Translations under genes and position numbers: made by a program | Source: Algibacter miyuki | GTDB taxonomy: Bacteria > Bacteroidota > Bacteroidia > Flavobacteriales > Flavobacteriaceae | Length of the DNA stretch: 64,000 nt | Direction of reading: 5' to 3' | Assembly: GCF_030409805.1 (NCBI RefSeq) | Contig: NZ_JAUFQP010000013.1 | Span: 1,308,501 to 1,372,500, forward strand | The notes under the pieces: generated by a model | The model's input: the letters and a program-made list of their open reading frames with translations, nothing else | Database searches by the model: none | What the model was told of the DNA's origin: nothing | Shown here: piece after piece, positions 38,641 to 47,771 of the stretch | Layout of the letters: each line of letters begins with the position of its first letter | Numbering within the stretch: the stretch's first letter is position 1

Positions 38641-39948
38641 ATGGCAAATTCGAAAACAATTACTCCAAAATTTAGTGCACTAATCCCCTTATTAGTATTT
38701 GTATTTACGTTTTTAGGTGTTGGTATCTATCAAAACGATTTTTATGCATTACCTGCTCCTATTGCAGTTATAGTCGGTATTATTGTGGCGTTTTTAATGT
38801 TTAGACAATCTATAAATTCTAAAATTAAAACGCTGTTAAAAGGTTGTGGAGATGATAAGATTTTAACCATGTGTTTAATCTATTTATTAGCAGGAGCATT
38901 TGCTACCATTACAAAAGCAACAGGTAGTGTTGATGCTATTGTAAATCTTGGGTTAGATTATATTAGTATACAATATATTTATTTAGGTGTTTTTTTAGTT
39001 GCTGGATTTTTATCCGTTTCCGCAGGTACTTCGGTTGGGGCTATCGTTGCTTTAGCACCTATCGTTATAGGTATTGCAGAAAAAAGTAATGTTGATTTAT
39101 CTATACTTTGTGGAGCGTTATTAGGCGGTAGTATGTTTGGAGATAATCTATCTGTAATTTCTGATACTACCATTGCTGCAACTCAGTCTTTAGGCTGTAA
39201 AATGAGTGATAAGTTTAAAGAGAATATTAAAATTGCCCTTCCTGCCGCGCTATTTACTATAGGCATATTAATTATTCAAGGTTTAGGTTTAAAAGACGTA
39301 GCAACTGAAACTGTTGCTTATAGTTATTCTGTTGTAAAAATAGTGCCTTATATATTGGTTATTATATTATCTGTAGTAGGTGTTAATGTATTTATAACCT
39401 TATTACTAGGTGTTATTTCAGGTGTTTTATTAGGTTTAATTTATGGCGATTTTTCACTTATAGAATCTACTAAAATAGCCTATACTGGTTTTACAAATAT
39501 GACAGAAATTTTCTTATTGTCTTTGCTTACTGGTGGCTTAGCGGCTTTGGTTAAAAAAAATGGTGGTATCGATTTTATACTTCTAAAAATTAAGACGCTC
39601 ATAAAAAATAAAAAGTCTGCACAGCTTGGTATTGCAACTTTAGTCAGTACTATTAATATGGCTATTGCTAACAATACGGTTTCTATAATAATTGCTGGTC
39701 CTATTGCAAAAACAATTAATGATGAGTACGATTTAGACAATAAAAAAACAGCATCAATACTAGATATATTTGCTTGTATTACCCAAGGTCTTTTACCTTA
39801 TGGTGCGCAAGTTTTAATGATATTAAGTTTCTCTAACGGAAAAATAGATTACCTAGATTTAGTTTCTAACACCTGGTATTTAGCATTATTATTTATATAC
39901 ACATTATTGTTTATCAGCTTTAAGCCATTGCGATTACGTTCTAATTAA
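38641..39948 (+). CDS. NhaC-family transporter, probable methionine transporter
   Basis: 435 residues with about 11-12 hydrophobic helices. The AGTSVGAIVALAPIVIGIA and GGSMFGDNLSVISDTTIAATQSLGCKMSDKF segments are typical of the NhaC superfamily, and NTVSIIIAGPIAK is the repeat partner in the second half. A SAM-type riboswitch upstream implies repression when methionine/SAM is abundant. That matches the MetT branch of NhaC proteins proposed as methionine importers. Start is ATG 38641, with no competing start. A Na+/H+ exchange role is the alternative. Confidence 0.8.
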   Translation: MANSKTITPKFSALIPLLVFVFTFLGVGIYQNDFYALPAPIAVIVGIIVAFLMFRQSINSKIKTLLKGCGDDKILTMCLIYLLAGAFATITKATGSVDAIVNLGLDYISIQYIYLGVFLVAGFLSVSAGTSVGAIVALAPIVIGIAEKSNVDLSILCGALLGGSMFGDNLSVISDTTIAATQSLGCKMSDKFKENIKIALPAALFTIGILIIQGLGLKDVATETVAYSYSVVKIVPYILVIILSVVGVNVFITLLLGVISGVLLGLIYGDFSLIESTKIAYTGFTNMTEIFLLSLLTGGLAALVKKNGGIDFILLKIKTLIKNKKSAQLGIATLVSTINMAIANNTVSIIIAGPIAKTINDEYDLDNKKTASILDIFACITQGLLPYGAQVLMILSFSNGKIDYLDLVSNTWYLALLFIYTLLFISFKPLRLRSN

Positions 39949-39952
39949 AAAC

Positions 39953-39993
39953 AAAAAAACAGCATCTAATATTAATTAAATGCTGTTTTTTTA
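39953..39993. terminator. Bidirectional terminator between transporter and OYE gene
   Basis: ACAGCAT (39959-39965) with ATGCTGT (39980-39986), flanked by an A-run and a T-run; lies between convergent genes. Confidence 0.85.
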
Positions 39994-40037
39994 TAGTACT
40001 ATCAGGAAGTAATTCCTTGCTTTATAATGCTTATAGA

Positions 40038-41132
40038 TTATTTAGAAGCCTTTGGATAATCGGTATAGCCCTTTGTACCTGTGGTGTAAAACGTGTCTTG
40101 ATCCCATGCTGCTAACTCTAAATTGTTTTCAAAACGTTCTACTAAATCTGGATTAGAGATAAATGGCTTTCCGTAAGCGATTAAATCTGCATCGCCAGCT
40201 TCTAATACGTTGTTTCCTTTTTCTTGATCAAACGCTGTGTTAATCATTAAAGTACCATTGTATAATGGTCTAAAGTGTTTTGCTATTTCTGTTACAGCAA
40301 AAGGAATATCAGAAACATCTGTAAACGGTTCAGATAAATGCACGTATGCTAAATTGTAATCATTTAGTTTTTTAATAATGTATTCAAACGTTGGAATGGT
40401 ATCCTTATCCATGGTAATTCCGAATAACCCATCTAACGACGGATTAAAACGAACCCCGATTTTTTCCTGTGGAATCACTTCTTTCATAGCTTCTAAAACT
40501 TCGAAGAAAAAACGTGTTCTGTTTTCAAAACTTCCGCCATAGTCGTCTGTTCTTTTATTAGACGTTCCGTTGAAGAATTGATGAAACAAATAACCATTTG
40601 AAGAATGAATTTCTACACCATCAAAACCTGCTTTTACTGCATTTACTGTTGCATTTTTGAAATCTTGAACGGTTTGTTTTATGTCGGCAATAGTCATTTC
40701 CTTTGGAGTAACTGTATCCTTGAAACCTTCTGGAGTAAACGATTTTGAATTAGGATTTAAAGCTGAAGCCGAGACGGGTAATGCGCCATTATGAAAATCT
40801 GGATGAGACATGCGACCAACGTGCCATAACTGAATAAAGATTTTTCCGTCTTTATCGTGTACACGCTTGGTTACTTTTTTCCAACCTTCAACTTGTGCGT
40901 CGGTATGAATTCCGGGCGTATTAATATAGCCAACCGCTTGTTCTGATACTTGAGAACCTTCAGTAATAATTAAACCAGCCGAAGCACGTTGCTCATAATA
41001 CAAGCCTTGTAATTCGTCTGTTGCTATTTTACCCGCGTTATCTGCACGACCACGCGTCATAGGTGCCATAACGATTCTGTTTTTTAAATTTATATTTTTA
41101 TTATATGGAGTTAATAAGTGTTGTTTACTCAT
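40038..41132 (-). CDS. Old Yellow Enzyme-family alkene reductase
   Basis: 364 residues from the ATG at 41132 (MSKQHLLTPYNKN). An FMN-binding TIM barrel with NRIVMAPMTRGRAD, LIITEGSQVSEQAVGY, FIQLWHVGRMSHPDF, FDGVEIHSSNGYLFHQFF (HxxN catalytic pair seen as HSSN, a small deviation from the common HGAN), GVRFNPS and LIAYGKPFISNPDLVERF. These enzymes reduce activated alkenes with NAD(P)H and often detoxify electrophiles. An upstream in-frame ATG (41162) adds MTSVTINKNQ and is less likely. It is a single gene. Confidence 0.92.
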   Translation of the reverse strand: MSKQHLLTPYNKNINLKNRIVMAPMTRGRADNAGKIATDELQGLYYEQRASAGLIITEGSQVSEQAVGYINTPGIHTDAQVEGWKKVTKRVHDKDGKIFIQLWHVGRMSHPDFHNGALPVSASALNPNSKSFTPEGFKDTVTPKEMTIADIKQTVQDFKNATVNAVKAGFDGVEIHSSNGYLFHQFFNGTSNKRTDDYGGSFENRTRFFFEVLEAMKEVIPQEKIGVRFNPSLDGLFGITMDKDTIPTFEYIIKKLNDYNLAYVHLSEPFTDVSDIPFAVTEIAKHFRPLYNGTLMINTAFDQEKGNNVLEAGDADLIAYGKPFISNPDLVERFENNLELAAWDQDTFYTTGTKGYTDYPKASK

Positions 41133-41296
41133 TTGATTTTTATTTATTGTTACTGAGGTCAAATTTACATTAGGTCTTTATTCTTTTTGAGATTTCTGCC
41201 TATTTTAAGAGTCATTTTAACATTAACACTATACGCATAAGACGTACGTAATTTATGTATTAAGATAGTATTTAAAAAAAATCATAAGATTCTTGT

Positions 41297-41896
41297 CTAA
41301 TAATACAATCTAAAATCAAGTAGTTTACAAAGTTTGTAGTGCCTTTGGTGCAACTCCTCCACAACATCTAACATATTTTCATCCTCGTTAAATAAGTTAA
41401 AGAAGGCTATATCTAGACTTGAGCTAGTTATTCCATTATGTGCGTTACCGTATCCGGAAATACCTCTTGCGCCTGTGATATCCAAGAAATATTGCGCTTC
41501 TTCTTCGTCTAAATCTAGAACTTTTGCATTCGAAAAATGTAAAATCTTTCCTTCTAGGCGTCCTTCAAAAATTTCAGCAATTTCTTGTAAACTGTAGTAG
41601 TAATCATTTAAACAAATACTGTTTGCTTCACCTGTTATAATCAAGTAAATGATTTCATAATCTTTAAAATTATGATCTCCTAAAACCAATGTGTTTAAGC
41701 TGTCTTCTAATCCTTCAATGGTGTCGCATGTGTTGTAAATACTGGCTACTCCATATTGCTTAGTTAATTGCTCTAATTTTTTTTGTGCTTCGGTAACCTC
41801 ATCTATTTCTATATCTTCAACGGCTTCCAAACAGTAAATGAAATAATCTGTATCTACTAATTGCTCTTGGGGTAATTGTTGTCTTTTTTCTAACAA
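41297..41896 (-). CDS. Conserved hypothetical cytoplasmic protein
   Basis: 199 residues, acidic, with no signal peptide. It has YFIYCLEAVEDIEID near the N terminus, EIIYLIITGEAN and KVLDLDEEEAQYFLDITGARGISGYGN in the middle, and a C-terminal helical tail. I recall similar proteins from other flavobacteria with a DUF label only (possibly DUF6642). The only start is TTG at 41896, two codons after an in-frame stop, so the N terminus is uncertain and may be slightly truncated. The role is unknown. Confidence 0.6.
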   Translation of the reverse strand: MLEKRQQLPQEQLVDTDYFIYCLEAVEDIEIDEVTEAQKKLEQLTKQYGVASIYNTCDTIEGLEDSLNTLVLGDHNFKDYEIIYLIITGEANSICLNDYYYSLQEIAEIFEGRLEGKILHFSNAKVLDLDEEEAQYFLDITGARGISGYGNAHNGITSSSLDIAFFNLFNEDENMLDVVEELHQRHYKLCKLLDFRLYY

Positions 41897-42087
41897 ATCT
41901 CAGAATTTTGGAAAGTATATAAAGAACAAAATTAATGTAAATCTTTTATTCTTTACAGCGATCTTAGTTAAAACATATAGAACTGTCAACAGTTTTAGCG
42001 TTTTTGTTGTAGAAGAAAAAGGAGGGATTGTGCTTAAAGATTAGTTTTTAAGGCGGTATTCCTTTCACATCGCGATTTCCTCATACG
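41897..42087. other. Intergenic DNA without recognisable gene
   Basis: AT-rich; no ORF, tRNA or strong hairpin seen. It grades into the repeat element at 42088. Confidence 0.4.
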
Positions 42088-42248
42088 GTATCTGGTAATG
42101 ATTTTTTAGAAGCTATTTCCTGCTATACGCTATATCTTTTTTGTAGTCAAATATTAAGAGGTTCTTCATCATGAAAATGGTTTTTAAAACCTCAGTTTAG
42201 TAAAGTCAAATAACATAAAAAAGGATGTCGCTGCTATCAGGGCTAAGC
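42088..42248 (-). repeat. Flavobacterial bipartite REP-like element
   Basis: On the minus strand the element reads TAGCCCTGATAGCAGCGACATCC then T-run (42190-42248), and about 80 bases later an A-run then GATATAGCGTATAGCAGGAAATAG (42108-42140). I recognise this left/right pair (CCTGATAGCAGnG...ATCCTTTTT and AAAAAGATATAGCGnATAGCnGGA) from the abundant intergenic elements of flavobacteria. Here the central spacer is longer than the usual short loop. It may be a decayed or expanded copy. Confidence 0.6.
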
Positions 42249-42323
42249 TATCTGTGTTTTTAGAATATAGGACCTTCATAAAGGTCGAAACGTCCATTTA
42301 ATAAAACTAAAAAATTAATTCTT

Positions 42324-43292
42324 TTAATCTAAAATAAGTGCACGAGCCATCTTTAAAAGTAACTTTTTTTCATGAATCGATCTTTTTAAAGGCAGCTGGG
42401 CTAAACCTATCAATCGGCGCATAATTTCTATTCCGGCGACTTGAGCAAGTAATGATCTGTTTAATTTTGATGGATACCTGTTTTGTATGGTTTCTAGGCA
42501 ATCTATATTCATAGTAATCATAACACTATGCGCAGCCATAACTCCAATGTCAAATTCTGCAAAGCCCATAAAGCTGAATTCTGGATCAATAACGTACGTA
42601 TGATTTTCTTTTGTCATCCAACTTCCAGGGTAATAATCGCCGTGTAACAGCGTATTTCCTGCCGATAGGTATTGCTCGCCCACCTTTGCAATTTCTTTTT
42701 TTAAGGCATCATCATTTCTATAAATTAAAGCCAGTTCCTGAAGTCCTTCTTGAATGGCATCCAGTGAAAATTCGCTATCCTTCAGAAAAGGGAGTACAAA
42801 TATATGCTGATGATTAAGTAAGCGCAATTCCATGTTTTCAGGATATGCTACAGGTGTAGATTTATGAATTTCCGAAGCGATATCTATAAGCTGATGTAGT
42901 TGAGGTGTTGCAATAGTTCTGTCATTATATAAGTACGACATATCTTTACAATCTCCTAAATCTTCAAGGATTAACAAATAATTTTCTGCATTATACGCCA
43001 ATATTTTAGGAATATGTGGAGCAATAGTCTTATTTGTAATGGCTTTATAAAATTGATATTCAACATCAATACGTTCAATAGGCGCAGTGATTTCTTGATA
43101 TTTCTGAACAAAAGGACGTGATTGCTTTATAATAAAAGACCGTATATTGGTGCGCACTCTAAGAACAACGTTCATGTTGCCCTCTCCTGGTTTTTTTATA
43201 GAAAGAATTTGTTCCTGTTTTGGGTCTAAAAAACCCATATTGTTTAAACAATTTTCAAAATCTGAAATGGAACTATGAGCATCTAAATACAT
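42324..43292 (-). CDS. APH-fold phosphotransferase, methylthioribose-kinase-like
   Basis: 322 residues of the aminoglycoside phosphotransferase / protein-kinase-like fold. KKPGEGNMNVVLRVRT is the nucleotide-binding loop, SFIIKQSRPFVQKY contains the ATP-contacting Lys, LLHGDYYPGSWMTKEN is the catalytic loop (HGD) and YVIDPEFSFMGFAEFD the metal-binding Asp. The GEGNMN and IDPEF...G forms are those of methylthioribose kinase (MtnK) more than of antibiotic kinases. It starts 2-3 bases after the nucleoside hydrolase stop, so both are co-translated. Substrate is inferred to be a pentose or thiopentose. Confidence 0.7.
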   Translation of the reverse strand: MYLDAHSSISDFENCLNNMGFLDPKQEQILSIKKPGEGNMNVVLRVRTNIRSFIIKQSRPFVQKYQEITAPIERIDVEYQFYKAITNKTIAPHIPKILAYNAENYLLILEDLGDCKDMSYLYNDRTIATPQLHQLIDIASEIHKSTPVAYPENMELRLLNHQHIFVLPFLKDSEFSLDAIQEGLQELALIYRNDDALKKEIAKVGEQYLSAGNTLLHGDYYPGSWMTKENHTYVIDPEFSFMGFAEFDIGVMAAHSVMITMNIDCLETIQNRYPSKLNRSLLAQVAGIEIMRRLIGLAQLPLKRSIHEKKLLLKMARALILD

Positions 43293-43295
43293 AGG

Positions 43296-44279
43296 TTATT
43301 TTTTATTTAAGCTTTGCCAGAAATCTTTTTTCATAAGGTTTACATCTATTTCTGTATGAATTTTTATTAAGCGTTGCGTATTTTCTGGAGGTGTTAAAAA
43401 CGTTTCAATTTTTGATAATTCAGGATGTGCAAGAGCTTCTATAATGGCAACATCCCACATAATCCAGCTTTTCTTTTCTGGATCGTCTTTGGTCCACCAA
43501 CGTGTATAGTTTTCCCATCGGTTTATCAAATAATCAGAAATACCTCCTTTGTTTTTTAAATGCGCATCAACCTCATCCTTAGTAAAAACCAAGTGTTGAC
43601 TCGTTGTTGCTGTCATGATGCTGAGGTCAAGTCCTTCGGTGTTAAGAAGAATCTCTACCGCTTTTGGATCGTTTCCTGTATTGAATTCCTTTTTATTATA
43701 CGTATTGGTTTCCACAGTATGCCAAAAACCAAGATAGTGTACCTTTAGTTTTTCTATAATCGATGGGTCTTCCAAAATAGCACTAGCCACGTTGGTGCTC
43801 GACCCTAAAATAACAACATTTAGTTTTTGGCCAACAGGTAATTTATGTGCCATTTCAACTATAAAATTTGAAGCAGGCGAACTTGCTGGTTCTGTACTAT
43901 GGGTGATAGGAGTATTACTCCCTAAAGGAAGTGGAATAATTTGATTCCCCATTAACTGAAGTATTTTTTCGTTAATATCTTGGCTTTCTTGAACCGTGTT
44001 TTCTGTTGCTAATGGCGATGTGTGAAACTGTGCTGAAGTAATACCTAAAATATTGAAATTAGGTTCTGTAATCGCTCTTACAATGGCATAAAGATCGTCC
44101 ACTTCATTGGCCGTATCTGCGTCGATAATAATAGGTAAACGCATATCTTTAACTTGTGCTTCTGAAGTGAGATGAGCAAAAAAAGATATTGAAATTATAA
44201 ATTGAAGCAAAGTAGTATGAATGGCTTTGTCTAGGTTTAAAGGCTTAAATATTTGGGGTTTAATGTTATTATTATGCAT
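43296..44279 (-). CDS. Exported nucleoside hydrolase family protein
   Basis: 327 residues. A hydrophobic export signal follows a long N terminus (LLQFIISISFFAHLTSEAQ, about 24-42). The mature protein begins MRLPIIIDADTANEVDDLYAI, the calcium-binding Asp cluster of inosine-uridine nucleoside hydrolases in a variant form (canonical DTDPGxDD). VVILGSSTNVASAIL corresponds to GPLTNLA, and WDVAIIEALAHPEL to the C-terminal catalytic region with Asp. It should cleave N-glycosidic bonds of nucleosides in the periplasm. Paired in an operon with a sugar-kinase-like gene, which suggests nucleoside scavenging. Confidence 0.8.
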   Translation of the reverse strand: MHNNNIKPQIFKPLNLDKAIHTTLLQFIISISFFAHLTSEAQVKDMRLPIIIDADTANEVDDLYAIVRAITEPNFNILGITSAQFHTSPLATENTVQESQDINEKILQLMGNQIIPLPLGSNTPITHSTEPASSPASNFIVEMAHKLPVGQKLNVVILGSSTNVASAILEDPSIIEKLKVHYLGFWHTVETNTYNKKEFNTGNDPKAVEILLNTEGLDLSIMTATTSQHLVFTKDEVDAHLKNKGGISDYLINRWENYTRWWTKDDPEKKSWIMWDVAIIEALAHPELSKIETFLTPPENTQRLIKIHTEIDVNLMKKDFWQSLNKK

Positions 44280-44410
44280 GTATGCTTTCTGTTTTTGTTG
44301 AAATAGGTTGTACAGCCTAAACTATACAACTCATTCTCCGTTTTGTCGTAGCAGTTGGCGGAACATTACTTTTTGAAGTGCTATACAGCTTACATAAATT
44401 AGTAAATAAC

Positions 44411-44446
44411 CATAATTATGCAACTTTAGATAGTTGCATAATTATG
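44411..44446. promoter_or_regulatory. Perfect 15-bp inverted repeat between ybbP and nucleoside hydrolase
   Basis: CATAATTATGCAACT (44411-44425) and AGTTGCATAATTATG (44432-44446) with a 6-base spacer. It lies about 130 bases upstream of the nucleoside hydrolase on the minus strand and 65 bases after the ybbP stop. No T-run follows on the minus strand, so an operator for the nucleoside hydrolase operon is as likely as a terminator. Confidence 0.5.
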
Positions 44447-44510
44447 ATAACTATATATAGTGAGAGATTTTGTGTGAAAAAAATATTTTCGATTTCGACA
44501 AATTTGATAG

Positions 44511-47048
44511 TTAAACCTCTTTCCGTAGTACCTCTAAAGGCGGACTTCTCAAAACAGATTTCAAATTACTAAGTCCAACGAGTACCACTAAAAACGTAAT
44601 ACTCGGTAGAAATACCAAAAATGGAATTACAGATGGTATAAAAGGTTCTTTAAACAAAAATGTGGCTAATAATTGGCTTCCAATAAAAGCTAATAAAATA
44701 CCTGTTAAGCTTCCTAAAACACCTAAATAAACGTATTCTAAAGCTGTAATTTGCAAAATTTGTTTGCTTTTTGCGCCTAAGGTTCTTAATAAAACACTTT
44801 CTTTAATACGCTGGTATTTGCTGTTTCTAACCGAACCTATAAGCACAATAAAGCCTGTTAGAATACTAAAGAATGCCATAAAATTAATAATCCATGAAAT
44901 TTTATCTAGAATATCTTCAACAATGGTAAACACTTGGCGTAAATCTAAAATGGTAACGTTCGGGTACTTTTGAACCAAATCGCGTTGTAAGGCGGCTGAA
45001 CTTTCCTCGTTAGGCACATGGGTGGTCATCACATTAAATGTTGGGGCATTTTCTAAAACGCCCGTTGGAAATAAAACATTAAAATTTATTTTCATAGAGG
45101 TCCAATCCACTTTTCTTATACTTCCCACAATGGTTTCCTTAAGTACCCCTTGAATATTAAAAACAACGGCATCACCAAGTTTTAAATTGGCATCTTTAGC
45201 AATATTATCTGTAACAGAAATATAGATGGGTTTTCCTGGTTCGGCTTGGCCTGTCCACTCCCCTTCTAAAACTTCTTCGGTGTCTACTAAACTTTCTCTA
45301 TAGGTGACTCTAATTTCTCTATTTAAAACCCATTTACGCATTTTAATGGTGGTGTCTTGGCGAATCTCATTTACCGATTTCCCACGAATACTGTGCATAC
45401 GCATGGTAATGATTGGTATATTATCAATCACCTCCAAACCTTTACTGTTAAAGGTTTCTAAAAGGGCGGTTTCTTGTTCGTTTTGTACATCCATTAAAAT
45501 GATATTGGCATCATTTTGTTTGTTTTCAATAGTGGTTTTAGCCAATAGAATATCTTTAGTAAAATAAAGCGTACTAATTAAAAAAGTTCCTAAACCAATT
45601 GCTAATACCAATACCATAGTTTGGTTGTTCGGGCGGAATAAATTTAATAAACTTTGGCGTTTGGTATACCCCCAAGAACTTGGAAAATATTTTTTAATCA
45701 GTTGGATAAATACTTGGGCTATACCAGCCATAATAGCCACTGTAACAAAAATACCACCGGTAAAAATTAATCCGTTTAAAGCATCTTTAAGCATCCAAAA
45801 AGCGAATAAAAAGATAAAAAGCGCAATGGCTACGATGACTGTAATGCGTGCTTTTTTAGGTTTCTGAAGGTTGTCTTCCGAACCCCTTAAAACTTCCAAA
45901 GGCGATACATACCAAGTGCCTAGTAGGGGAAGCAATGCAAATAATACCGACATTAAAACCCCTAGAGTAATTCCCATAATTATAGGTTGCGCTGTAATAG
46001 AGATAGCCACACTAAAAGGTAAAAAGTCTTGTAAAATATAAGGGAATGCATATTGCAACGCCGTACCTATGGCCGAACCTATAAAACCGCCAATAAGCCC
46101 AATGCTAATAATTTGTAGGAGGTAAATTAAAAAGGTTTGTTTTCTAGAAGCGCCTAAACATTTTAAAACGGCAACACTTTTTAATTTTTCCTTAATATAA
46201 ATATGCACAGAACTAGCAATACCAATGCAACCCAATAAAAGCGCAATAAAAGCGACTAAATTTAAAAATCGACTCACATTATCATAACGTTTGCCTAAAC
46301 GTTTACTGGTGCTAATATGGGTGTCGAGATCGGCATTTTCGGCCTCAAGAATGGGTTCTAATGTTTTCTTTAAACTTTCTAAATTGGTGGATGGATCTTT
46401 AAAAAAGTACTGATACTCTTTCCTGCTGCCCAATTGTAAAAGTGCAGTTTCTTCTAAAAAACGAAACGGAATTAAAACGGTTGGTGCAACAGAAGACGAA
46501 ATAGCTGTGCTCCCCGGAATAGATTTTAACTCACCTATAATTGGGATTGTTAATTGCCCAAGTTTGATGGAATCTCCGGTGGTTATATTATATTGTAAAA
46601 GCAGCGTGGCATCCACTAAAGCACCGCCTAACTCCTGATACGTGGCGCCTGCATTTTCTGGTGTAGTTTTGATATTGCCATAAAAAGGAAATGCGCCCTC
46701 AATAGCTCTAACTTTTACTAATTTGGTGCCGTTATTTTTAGGAAAGGCCGCCATGGAAACAAAGTTAACTTCGGAAGCATCGGCACCTAAAGAGTCTATA
46801 ATGGCTTGTGTTTTTTCGGTAGGTTGTTCTTTACTATCGATAACAAAATCGGCCCCCATTAAGGCTTTGGATTGTAGCTTTATGTTTTGCTTTAAATTGT
46901 CGCTGAATAATTGAATGGAAACCACGGCAGCAATTCCTAAAATAATGGATGCCATAAAAAGCAGTAATCGAGAAAGACTGGCTTTCCCATCTCTCCAAGC
47001 CATTTTTAAAAGCCATTGAAAATTCGGTTTTGAATGGATCTTGCTCAT
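44511..47048 (-). CDS. ybbP: FtsX-family ABC transporter permease YbbP
   Basis: 845 residues with the two-module FtsX/MacB layout. An N-terminal helix (LLLFMASIILGIAAVVSIQ) precedes a large periplasmic domain, then a first three-helix FtsX block (FLNLVAFIALLLGCIGIASSVHIYI). Further helices mid-protein follow, a second periplasmic domain, and a C-terminal FtsX block (IINFMAFFSILTGFIVLIGSV to the end). It pairs with the ATPase immediately upstream; its ATG overlaps that stop by one base (TAATG). YbbAP complexes are linked to lipid or hydrophobic-compound handling in the envelope. Confidence 0.9.
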   Translation of the reverse strand: MSKIHSKPNFQWLLKMAWRDGKASLSRLLLFMASIILGIAAVVSIQLFSDNLKQNIKLQSKALMGADFVIDSKEQPTEKTQAIIDSLGADASEVNFVSMAAFPKNNGTKLVKVRAIEGAFPFYGNIKTTPENAGATYQELGGALVDATLLLQYNITTGDSIKLGQLTIPIIGELKSIPGSTAISSSVAPTVLIPFRFLEETALLQLGSRKEYQYFFKDPSTNLESLKKTLEPILEAENADLDTHISTSKRLGKRYDNVSRFLNLVAFIALLLGCIGIASSVHIYIKEKLKSVAVLKCLGASRKQTFLIYLLQIISIGLIGGFIGSAIGTALQYAFPYILQDFLPFSVAISITAQPIIMGITLGVLMSVLFALLPLLGTWYVSPLEVLRGSEDNLQKPKKARITVIVAIALFIFLFAFWMLKDALNGLIFTGGIFVTVAIMAGIAQVFIQLIKKYFPSSWGYTKRQSLLNLFRPNNQTMVLVLAIGLGTFLISTLYFTKDILLAKTTIENKQNDANIILMDVQNEQETALLETFNSKGLEVIDNIPIITMRMHSIRGKSVNEIRQDTTIKMRKWVLNREIRVTYRESLVDTEEVLEGEWTGQAEPGKPIYISVTDNIAKDANLKLGDAVVFNIQGVLKETIVGSIRKVDWTSMKINFNVLFPTGVLENAPTFNVMTTHVPNEESSAALQRDLVQKYPNVTILDLRQVFTIVEDILDKISWIINFMAFFSILTGFIVLIGSVRNSKYQRIKESVLLRTLGAKSKQILQITALEYVYLGVLGSLTGILLAFIGSQLLATFLFKEPFIPSVIPFLVFLPSITFLVVLVGLSNLKSVLRSPPLEVLRKEV

Positions 47049-47737
47049 TAATTAGCGCTTGTTTTTTCGTTAGAAATAATTTTTCCGCCTTTCAGTCTTA
47101 AAATTTGCTGTGTGCGATTGGCCAAATCTAAATCGTGAGTAATAATCACTAAAGTGGTTCCGGCTTCTTTATTCAATTCAAAAAGTAATTGAATCACTTT
47201 TTCGCCAGTTTCTTCATCTAAATTCCCTGTAGGTTCATCAGCAAATAAAATGGATGGTTTGTTGGAAAATGCACGCGCCAAAGCGACACGCTGTTGTTCC
47301 CCTCCCGATAATTGCGATGGATAATGGTGTAAACGATTTCCTAAACCTACTTTTTCTAATAAGGCGATACCGAATTTAGCAGCGTTTTTTTCGCCTTGTA
47401 ATTCTAAAGGAACAATCACATTTTCTAGAGCCGTTAATGTCGGTAACAATTGAAAATTCTGAAAAATAAACCCCACTTCTTTGTTTCGTAAAGCGGCACG
47501 TTCATCTTCGTTCAAATCATGCAAAGCAGTGCCACATAATTCTATGGTTCCTGAGGTTGGATAATCCAAACCTGCGCATAAACCTAATAAAGTAGTTTTT
47601 CCACTTCCTGATGGTCCTACAATTGAAAATGCACTTCCCTGTTCTATTTCAAAAGAGATATTACTAATTACTGTTAATTTTTTAGAACCACTGGTATAAG
47701 TTTTCTCTAAATCATTAATCTTTAATATATTTGACAT
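47048..47737 (-). CDS. ybbA: ABC transporter ATP-binding protein YbbA
   Basis: 229 residues, a LolD/MacB-type ATPase. Walker A is [15 protein letters not shown]-loop [14 protein letters not shown], signature [15 protein letters not shown], Walker [17 protein letters not shown], and switch His in [13 protein letters not shown]. It should power YbbP. It is divergent from the tesA-like esterase, reproducing the tesA-ybbA-ybbP neighbourhood of E. coli. Confidence 0.93.
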   Translation of the reverse strand: MSNILKINDLEKTYTSGSKKLTVISNISFEIEQGSAFSIVGPSGSGKTTLLGLCAGLDYPTSGTIELCGTALHDLNEDERAALRNKEVGFIFQNFQLLPTLTALENVIVPLELQGEKNAAKFGIALLEKVGLGNRLHHYPSQLSGGEQQRVALARAFSNKPSILFADEPTGNLDEETGEKVIQLLFELNKEAGTTLVIITHDLDLANRTQQILRLKGGKIISNEKTSAN

Positions 47738-47771
47738 GACTCTAATTTAATGTTTTTACTAAAAAATCCCG

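Noticed and set aside
42324..43292. Aminoglycoside resistance kinase.
   Set aside because: The fold is shared, but the loop and metal motifs and the operon partner point to a sugar kinase.
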